Assembly (NCBI GenBank): GCA_964600025.1
Contig: CAZRHJ010000011.1
Coordinates: 1-44,728, forward strand
Direction: 5' to 3'
DNA: 44,728 bases
Origin: JADFUS01 sp964600025
GTDB lineage: Bacteria; Bacteroidota; Bacteroidia; Bacteroidales; Rikenellaceae
A program made the translations under genes and the position numbers. The notes under the pieces were generated by a model, which saw only the letters and a list, made by a program, of their open reading frames with translations, was not told the DNA's origin and did not search any database. This document shows positions 39,287-44,728 of the stretch, piece after piece (within the stretch, counting starts at the first letter, position 1; each line of letters starts with the position of its first letter).

Positions 39287-40849
39287 TTACCTATCGTGGA
39301 CACAGCGAACAGAGAACCCGAAAGTACGACTGTCGTTATTCTCTGGGTACACGTTGGACGAATGGAAGCTTAGGCTGGACCCGAGGACAGTGCTGTACAC
39401 CGTACTACTCCAATAGGCACCGTACGTACCAACGTTGCTGAAACTTCCACCTCTGGAGTTGCGATAACCCGAGCCGGGAAAAAACATTCCTTTTTTGTGT
39501 ATTGCTCCTGTGGGTGACTCTTGCCAATTCCAATTACTAACATATTCCCACTCTGTACCCATACCTACATCATCAAATAATTTCGTACACTCTCCTGCTG
39601 TCGGTAAACGCCAAGGATCGCCAAGATAATATCTACACGGATCGCCTATACCTGTTGACGGAGTAAATGTTAAAGGAACGTTTGATCCAGCTGCACCGTC
39701 TTTGTAATAAGCCGAACCCCAACTTGTTCCACCGCTATAACCCGCTGGTTTGACTTTAAGTGCCAAAGCAGGAGATCCTTGCCCAGTGCCATCTCCATTT
39801 GCTCCACCAGCCCAGCCAAGTAAACTACCAAACTGAAAATACAATCCATAATCTGTTGGTTCACCAATCTTGCAACCACCATTTTCTCTATCTTCCACAA
39901 GATTACCCACAGCCCATAATACATTATCTATTATAACATCTGAATTTACAGAAAGAACATAAGTATACCTTTTATTTGCCTCCCAACTGCCAGTAAGTTC
40001 AACTTCTCGGTCTTCGCCATCTATCGTTACTACTAACTTTGCGTCGGCTCCGAGTGTTTGTGGTATCATCATCAAATATCCGTCGGCAGCTGTGGCGTTC
40101 ACTTCGTCTTCGGTAGCTACCAATCCCTCGGGAATACCTGCTTTGTATTCAGCATTACTTACTGCTCCTAATTCGCTCCACTCAATAGCTCCACCGTCAG
40201 TATATGCAAGGCTAAGTTTGCCACTTGTACTAATTCCTTTAACAGATATTTTTGTAATAATTTCGTCGGCCCCTTTTATCCTGAAAGCAACAGAAGAAAG
40301 TGCGTGAACAAACTTAAAATTAACACTACCTGAGTTTTGGTTGTAGGCTGTTGTGCCTACCAACAAATCTGGTTGTTTTTTGCAGTCTGTGGGTACTGTA
40401 TATTTTATATAAGGGGTAGAAGTATAGGCTCTCTCTATTTTTAGTCCATTTCCACTTCTGTTATTTACATCTACATAAGGAGCATATCCAAATACTGTTG
40501 TTTTTTTACCCTTTGCCCAATATCTAATTGGAGAGTAAGTCCATTTACCTGTCTGTTTTTGCTCTACTTTTTGATTGTTCATCTCTGTTGCAGAGATATT
40601 TGAACCAGTCCAGTTATCAGTCCCAGTATAATACGCAAATACTCCCATATTAGGAACTTTTGATATGGCATCATAAGGAGTTCCCTTTGTTTGAGTTGAG
40701 CCATCTATCGGCATTACACTCGGTCTGAAACTCAACATTGTTGGGTCAAGTTCCTCTTCAACTACTATGTTAGTTTTTGTACAAGAAGCGAATAACGACC
40801 CAACTCCCAACAAAAACAACACTAAATAGTTTATTGTTTTTCTTTTCAT
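39287..40849 (-). CDS. Adhesin D: fimbrillin-like lipoprotein with one FISUMP/C-type-lectin-like domain
   Basis: This 520-residue protein is the first adhesin gene downstream of the fimbrillin and the shortest paralog. Residues 1-~305 hold the shared lipoprotein signal and fimbrillin-like region, with its own substitutions (FRIKGADEIITKIS, AYTDGGAIEWSELGAVSNAE). The single lectin-like domain (~308-520) has GGCKIGEPTDYGLYFQFGSL, DPCRYYLGDPWRLPTAGE (shared with adhesin A domain 1) and AYWSSTV...GFSVRCVHDR. Its variable segment (39300-39475) is rich in NNC codons and locally 55% GC (33 of 60 bases at 39421-39480) in an AT-rich genome. This compact form is probably the closest to the ancestral unit; that is inference. 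Confidence 0.88.
   Translation of the reverse strand: MKRKTINYLVLFLLGVGSLFASCTKTNIVVEEELDPTMLSFRPSVMPIDGSTQTKGTPYDAISKVPNMGVFAYYTGTDNWTGSNISATEMNNQKVEQKQTGKWTYSPIRYWAKGKKTTVFGYAPYVDVNNRSGNGLKIERAYTSTPYIKYTVPTDCKKQPDLLVGTTAYNQNSGSVNFKFVHALSSVAFRIKGADEIITKISVKGISTSGKLSLAYTDGGAIEWSELGAVSNAEYKAGIPEGLVATEDEVNATAADGYLMMIPQTLGADAKLVVTIDGEDREVELTGSWEANKRYTYVLSVNSDVIIDNVLWAVGNLVEDRENGGCKIGEPTDYGLYFQFGSLLGWAGGANGDGTGQGSPALALKVKPAGYSGGTSWGSAYYKDGAAGSNVPLTFTPSTGIGDPCRYYLGDPWRLPTAGECTKLFDDVGMGTEWEYVSNWNWQESPTGAIHKKGMFFPGSGYRNSRGGSFSNVGTYGAYWSSTVYSTVLGSSLSFHSSNVYPENNDSRTFGFSVRCVHDR
39300..39475 (-). repeat. Hypervariable segment, adhesin D (DGR-like variable region)
   Basis: About 55 codons from GSGYRN to GFSVRCV. 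Of the 26 codons that differ from adhesin C domain 1, 16 end in C here, and 24 of the 26 changes alter the amino acid. This is the pattern expected if a template with AAC codons were mutated at adenines. Confidence 0.8.
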
Positions 40850-40887
40850 AAAATTTACTTTAATAATAATTCTTTTATATATATTGG

Positions 40888-40917
40888 GCATAGGCAGACG
40901 ACCAAATCTGCCTATGC
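40888..40917 (-). promoter_or_regulatory. Perfect 11-8-11 palindrome upstream of adhesin D
   Basis: This is the first copy of the palindrome, 52 bases past the fimbrillin stop. Beyond it (upstream) the sequence no longer matches the other spacers, so the duplicated block begins here. Confidence 0.9.
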
Positions 40918-40969
40918 TTTGCGAGAATTTTAGTTGTCGCTTTTATCTTTTATTTTGTTTAATAAGCTA

Positions 40970-42058
40970 TTACAACTCAAGATTACCATTTGTTGTACCA
41001 TTTTCCCAATCAGTAAGAGTGTTTACAGTGAATGTAATCATATTTTTGTCATCAACTACTGGCTTACCATCAGGAGTAATACCTCCATTACCAGTACCCA
41101 ACTTAATAGTGTATAAATAAGCTGTATTGATAGCAAAATTGAACGCTACTGGGATATAAGCTACTTGCTGTAAATTTGCAGCTTCACCTTTACCTACAAT
41201 CCATTCATTATTAGATGTGTTTTGTAATGAATATGTAATTTTGATATACGACTTTCCTGCTTGTTCTGCAACTGGTTTATCTTTTATAATTGCAGTTGTA
41301 GTTTGTGGGATAACAAGTGCTGCTCCATCAGTTGCTGTTAAATCTGTTGCTGTTGTTGCAACCAAATTATTTGCTGATCCATTAAGTTTGATAGGGAAGT
41401 TTATTGGAGTCGTAGCAGCAGCCCAAGCACCAGCAGTTTGAGTATAAGTATAATTAGCTGCCGAACCTAAATTACCTAATTCAATAGAACTGATATATGC
41501 TTTTTGGTCGTTTGACACCATCGCTTTTACAGAAATCTTTGACAATGCGTGTTTGAATGTCATTCCAACAGCTTTTGGTGTTAGTTTTTCTGGAGCTACT
41601 ACTTCACCAGATGTACCTACAAGTAGGTCTGTTTGTTCAGCAATGTCAGTCTTAGCAGTAAACGACAATGATGGCATTTTTGACGCAGTTACACTATATG
41701 TAGCCTTATCCGCTGGTGAATATCCATAAAACTCGGTTTTAGTTCCTTCTGCTGGCCACAAAATAATTTTGTCAGTTTCCCATTTTGCACCATTTTTTGT
41801 TACATTAACAGCATTCACCAATGTTTTAGGTGTAGTATTCCAATCAATAGCTGCAGAAGCATCAGCTCCTTGGTAACCATATGCTACAAATGTATTAAAA
41901 GTTGCATCTGTTGTTGACACGGCTTTTGTGTCTTTTCCCAAATATGGAGAAAACTTGACTAATCTGTTTGATGATGGATTGTTATCATCTACGTTGTTTT
42001 TTGTACAGCTTGCCATTAACGCAATAGCAAGAGCTGAAAGAGTTAAGATTTTTTTCAT
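40970..42058 (-). CDS. Fimbrillin family lipoprotein (probable pilus subunit)
   Basis: This 362-residue lipoprotein has signal MKKILTLSALAIALMASC (acylated Cys at residue 18). The fimbrillin (FimA/Mfa1-like) pattern is visible: TDLLVGTSGEVVAPEKLTPK (~residue 145) then VGMTFKHALSKISVKAMV, FYGYSPADKATY, and a C-terminal VAFNFAINTAYLYTIKLGTG followed by ITFTVNTLTDWENG. Such proteins are exported as lipoproteins, cleaved, and polymerise by strand exchange into type V pili. It has no lectin domain, so it is the likely shaft or adaptor subunit, with the downstream adhesins as tip or accessory parts. It follows the DUF5119 gene by 98 bases, which contain a stem-loop. Confidence 0.87.
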   Translation of the reverse strand: MKKILTLSALAIALMASCTKNNVDDNNPSSNRLVKFSPYLGKDTKAVSTTDATFNTFVAYGYQGADASAAIDWNTTPKTLVNAVNVTKNGAKWETDKIILWPAEGTKTEFYGYSPADKATYSVTASKMPSLSFTAKTDIAEQTDLLVGTSGEVVAPEKLTPKAVGMTFKHALSKISVKAMVSNDQKAYISSIELGNLGSAANYTYTQTAGAWAAATTPINFPIKLNGSANNLVATTATDLTATDGAALVIPQTTTAIIKDKPVAEQAGKSYIKITYSLQNTSNNEWIVGKGEAANLQQVAYIPVAFNFAINTAYLYTIKLGTGNGGITPDGKPVVDDKNMITFTVNTLTDWENGTTNGNLEL

Positions 42059-42094
42059 TTTTTTTGATTAAAAAGTTTATAATTTTTTGATTTT

Positions 42095-42122
42095 TTACAC
42101 TTTATTTTTAAAGAAAGTGTAA
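42095..42122 (-). other. Stem-loop between DUF5119 and fimbrillin genes
   Basis: TTACACTTT pairs with AAAGTGTAA around a ~10-base loop. On the transcript it is followed by A-rich, not U-rich, sequence, so it is more likely an mRNA stability or processing element than a terminator. It could allow higher fimbrillin expression. Confidence 0.5.
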
Positions 42123-42156
42123 GATAATTTTATATAGTTTATAATTTATTAATTAT

Positions 42157-43200
42157 TTAAATTCCAATAGGAATATCAATTATATCACTCCAGTCTTCTA
42201 ATTCTATATCACCTGGGACATTAATATCAGGTAAAATTATAGGATTTTCTTCTCCTATAATCAAAAAGATATTTGACTCAACACCAGTAGGGATAGCTTT
42301 ATTTATTTCTTTTGAAACATCAAATACGAAAGGATTATGTATCGTATCATCAACTGTTTTGATAACAACTTCAAGTTTATATTTGCCATCTGTTCCAATT
42401 CTTCCAAATGTTAGAACTTTTGCCTCTATTGTACCATTAATTGTTGAGCCTTCGTCATAAGTTCGGTTGTTTAGCACAAACTCTTGCTTAACACTCTCTG
42501 TCAAAGTTTTGCCTGTTGCTATATAAACCCCGCTACTCATTCCACTAAATGTTCCTAAGGAAGATTTTGCAGACTTCAAGTTTTTTATTTTTACTTTAAT
42601 GTTTAAAGTATTAAAAAGCCTTTGTGGCTGTATGTTTTGTAACTGTTCAAAACCCTTTTCTATTGATTCTATATCGTACTCTCGTTCTAATTCGCTTTTT
42701 GATACATTTTTCTGTTTTGAGATAACGTAATGCAACATTTCTTTTGTAATCTCAAAGTCCTCAATAACTTTTACTGCCAAAACCTCTGGTTCTTGTATGT
42801 AACCATCGGATTTAGAGGCTCTCAACAAACTCTTTGAGGGAATACCTACTACTCTGAACTGTTCAAAGTTTTTTTGATTCTCAAATTTCATTTTAGTATA
42901 GTCTTCAATCCTGTTGTTCATTACTATTACTGAGTACGAACCTACTGGAACTGCTATTTCTCCACCTCGTGGGTCGGACAAACCTTTCAAGAATGGTTCA
43001 CTACCGTCTTTTGGATAAAACCACAATGAAACACTATATAAATTCTTATCTGGATCGTTGTCTGGATCAAGTCCTGCTTTACTCCAATCGATACTTACTT
43101 TAATTTTAACGTCCTTTATTACGTCGTCATTCAAATCACGTCTTTGACACGAACAAAAACAAAGGAGCATCATTCCTAATATTGTTAAATTTCTTACCAT
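42157..43200 (-). CDS. DUF5119 lipoprotein (FimB/Mfa2-like pilus anchor candidate)
   Basis: This 347-residue lipoprotein has signal MVRNLTILGMMLLCFCSCQ (Cys at residue 18). Residues ~28-140 match the DUF5119/anchor pattern: KVSIDWSKAGLDPD, SLWFYPKDGSEPF, GGEIAVPVGSYSVIVMNNR. This is the typical start of minor fimbrial subunits that cap and anchor type V pili. The C-terminus ends in an acidic DIELEDWSDIIDIPIGI strand. It overlaps the upstream DUF3575 gene by 7 bases, so the two are translationally coupled. Anchor function is inferred from family and neighbours. Confidence 0.83.
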   Translation of the reverse strand: MVRNLTILGMMLLCFCSCQRRDLNDDVIKDVKIKVSIDWSKAGLDPDNDPDKNLYSVSLWFYPKDGSEPFLKGLSDPRGGEIAVPVGSYSVIVMNNRIEDYTKMKFENQKNFEQFRVVGIPSKSLLRASKSDGYIQEPEVLAVKVIEDFEITKEMLHYVISKQKNVSKSELEREYDIESIEKGFEQLQNIQPQRLFNTLNIKVKIKNLKSAKSSLGTFSGMSSGVYIATGKTLTESVKQEFVLNNRTYDEGSTINGTIEAKVLTFGRIGTDGKYKLEVVIKTVDDTIHNPFVFDVSKEINKAIPTGVESNIFLIIGEENPIILPDINVPGDIELEDWSDIIDIPIGI

Positions 43201-44528
43201 CTTGATTTTGTTTTTTTAGTTATAAAATTTGGAGTCCATATCAAAGACACTTTTAGTCGTGTTGGGCCAAACCACGAGTAATTACCATTATGCTGGCGTA
43301 ATAAGTGCCAAGTATCGTATATATTACTATACTCAGCTTTGTAGTGGCGATAGTCAGTTTGCATATAACCAACTCCCAATGAATACTCCATTGATAGAGA
43401 GCGAGTAAGTGACTGAACATATCCTGCACTAATACCTACTGTGAAATATTCACCTTGGTAACCTTTGGCATTATTTTCAAAATCATAGTAGCCTCCGCCA
43501 CCATATACTCCTACAAACCAACCTGATAGTGGATTGTGTTTGCCTTTTAGATGCTCACGTTTTTTGTAGTTTGGTTTTACCCAATATCTAAGTTCTACGT
43601 TTCCAGAAATTGTCTGAATTGCACGTTGTTTGTCAGTATTCGACCACCAAGGGAAAATAACCTCCCCTGCTATACTCCAACGTTTAGCAAGTGGGACTTC
43701 AATTTCAGCATTTATAAGCGATACTGCATCAAATAATAAGTTTGTTTTGAATGAAATATATGGACGCTTATACATTTCTACTTTTGGCTCAACCAGTTTT
43801 AAAGATGATTTTTGAACAGATGCAGCTGTTAATGCAGGACTTGTAGCTAATACTGTTTGCGAAATAGATTTGCACTCACAATAGGTACTATTTTTGATGT
43901 GCTTATCTTGTTTAACAACTTTTTCTTCTTTTGACTTATTACTAATTGATATAATCTGTATTTTAATTTGTGATGAATTAAAATTTGGAACATAATTATC
44001 AAATAAATATTTCAGAGTTTTGCCATTGTCAAGTTCTTTGATATGAGCTGAAATTGAGTCGGCAGTAGTACCCATCGACATTATTTTTATAAGTTCCTGC
44101 TTGTTTTCAATAGAACTATCTTTTTTTACTTGTTCCACAAAATTATACCAAGTTGCTACTCTATATCTTGATATAACATCTTGTTCTTTCAAAAATGAGT
44201 AGTTTTTTAGTAAGTATTTTCTGAAAACTTCGCTTCGTTTTTCAGCAAGGTCATAATCTTGAAAAAACTCTCTGTTAGGGAATGTATTGCTTATTATCCT
44301 TACAGATTTATTTTCACTATGAAGTTTGTGCAATACACTATCTAATATTGCTAATGAACTAATGTTTTGGCCAAACGACTTATCTATGTCGGATGACAAT
44401 TTTTGATACTTAATTGTGATTTGCTCCGATGTGTTCACCTGCACGTCAATCGGTATGCTTTGTGCATTAGTTGGTATCCCGATACCAACTGCAAACAATG
44501 CTAATAGCAGCTTAATCTTCATTTTCAT
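43194..44528 (-). CDS. DUF3575 outer-membrane beta-barrel protein with OmpA-like N-terminal part
   Basis: This 444-residue exported protein has signal peptide MKMKIKLLLALFAVGIGIPTNA. Residues ~30-190 contain an OmpA-C-like segment (NREFFQDYDLAEKRSEVFRK at ~85-104) that may contact peptidoglycan. Residues ~260-444 are a DUF3575 beta-barrel: SFKTNLLFDAVSLINAEIEV, SGNVELRYWV, GWFVGVYGGGGYYDFENN, LSMEYSLGVGYM, and the aromatic end LKVSLIWTPNF. DUF3575 genes recur next to DUF5119 and fimbrillin genes in Bacteroidota pilus operons, so an envelope or secretion-linked role is inferred. It is the first gene of the locus, with a promoter candidate at 44593-44623. Confidence 0.85.
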   Translation of the reverse strand: MKMKIKLLLALFAVGIGIPTNAQSIPIDVQVNTSEQITIKYQKLSSDIDKSFGQNISSLAILDSVLHKLHSENKSVRIISNTFPNREFFQDYDLAEKRSEVFRKYLLKNYSFLKEQDVISRYRVATWYNFVEQVKKDSSIENKQELIKIMSMGTTADSISAHIKELDNGKTLKYLFDNYVPNFNSSQIKIQIISISNKSKEEKVVKQDKHIKNSTYCECKSISQTVLATSPALTAASVQKSSLKLVEPKVEMYKRPYISFKTNLLFDAVSLINAEIEVPLAKRWSIAGEVIFPWWSNTDKQRAIQTISGNVELRYWVKPNYKKREHLKGKHNPLSGWFVGVYGGGGYYDFENNAKGYQGEYFTVGISAGYVQSLTRSLSMEYSLGVGYMQTDYRHYKAEYSNIYDTWHLLRQHNGNYSWFGPTRLKVSLIWTPNFITKKTKSRW

Positions 44529-44592
44529 TTTAATTTTTTATAAACTTTGATTTAATAAATTTATTACTTTATAAGTAACTTTAATATTTTTG

Positions 44593-44623
44593 CAAAAGTG
44601 AGAAAAAATTTTTTAATAGCAAA
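44593..44623 (-). promoter_or_regulatory. Promoter candidate for the pilus locus
   Basis: On the minus strand TTTG (44620-44623) and CACTTTTG (44593-44600; one mismatch to TAnnTTTG) are 19 bases apart, 65 bases before the DUF3575 ATG. The remaining 100 bases to the window edge are very AT-rich with no gene. Confidence 0.5.
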
Positions 44624-44728
44624 AAATCATCATAAAGAATTTTACTAATATTTATGATTTAAGCATTATATTTAAATGCATTTTAAAATATATATTATAT
44701 ATTTGTACACATATATATAATACAGTAA

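Noticed and set aside
31529..40849. A reverse transcriptase or template repeat of a DGR within the locus
   Set aside because: No frame in the window carries reverse-transcriptase motifs, and no noncoding stretch resembles an adenine-rich copy of the variable segments. The DGR idea depends on genes outside the window.
1..44728. tRNA or rRNA genes
   Set aside because: No cloverleaf-like or rRNA-like stretch was seen in the intergenic regions on either strand.

Overview
The window is a 44.7-kb piece of a draft genome from an AT-rich member of the Bacteroidota, most likely Bacteroidales. The grounds are -33 TTTG / -7 TAnnTTTG promoters, lipoproteins with Bacteroidota-type lipoboxes, BACON, DUF4271, DUF5106, DUF5119, DUF3575 and fimbrillin families, and a Rho factor with a very long disordered insert. 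A run of exactly 100 N (21405-21504) marks a scaffold gap.

Layout. 1-4766: a leftward housekeeping operon (M28 peptidase lipoprotein, MazG, gamma-carbonic anhydrase-like protein, DUF4271 membrane protein, HemD, RnpA, YidD). 4915-10046: a K+/H+-type antiporter, a 58-residue winged-helix-like protein and a large secreted M16 peptidase. 10308-15331: a rightward operon murB-tilS-sigma54 activator-lptE-TPR-like protein-secG. 15987-17849: a biotin-dependent carboxyltransferase and its biotin carrier. 17891-19861: a cobalamin riboswitch controlling a BACON/beta-propeller lipoprotein that resembles the B12-binding protein BtuG. 19921-21261: superoxide dismutase and rubrerythrin. 21845-25275: serC-serA-DUF1015, leftward. 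25517-31451: MATE transporter, acyl-CoA reductase, Rho, a methyltransferase and a DUF5106 thioredoxin-like lipoprotein.

31529-44528 is the most unusual part. It is a leftward surface-pilus locus: DUF3575 outer-membrane protein, DUF5119 anchor-like lipoprotein, a fimbrillin, then four tandem paralogous lipoproteins. The four share an almost identical fimbrillin-like N-terminus and carry 1, 2, 2 and 3 copies of a ~215-residue FISUMP/C-type-lectin-like domain. The last ~55 residues of each domain are hypervariable. In the best-aligned pair (39287 gene and first domain of the 36916 gene), 26 of 59 codons differ, changes fall 17:17:6 on codon positions 1:2:3, and 24 of the 26 change the amino acid. 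The segments are locally GC-rich and full of NNC codons. This is the signature expected of diversity-generating-retroelement (DGR) variable regions, although no reverse transcriptase or template repeat lies in the window. A perfect 11-8-11 palindrome precedes each paralog.

A second unusual element is an intergenic ~100-nt imperfect hairpin repeat found at four places in the first 22 kb: single or degenerate copies at 6.4-7.1 kb, and tandem arrays at 15.4-15.8 kb (166-bp period) and 21.3-21.8 kb (161-bp period). The scaffold gap lies inside the last array.
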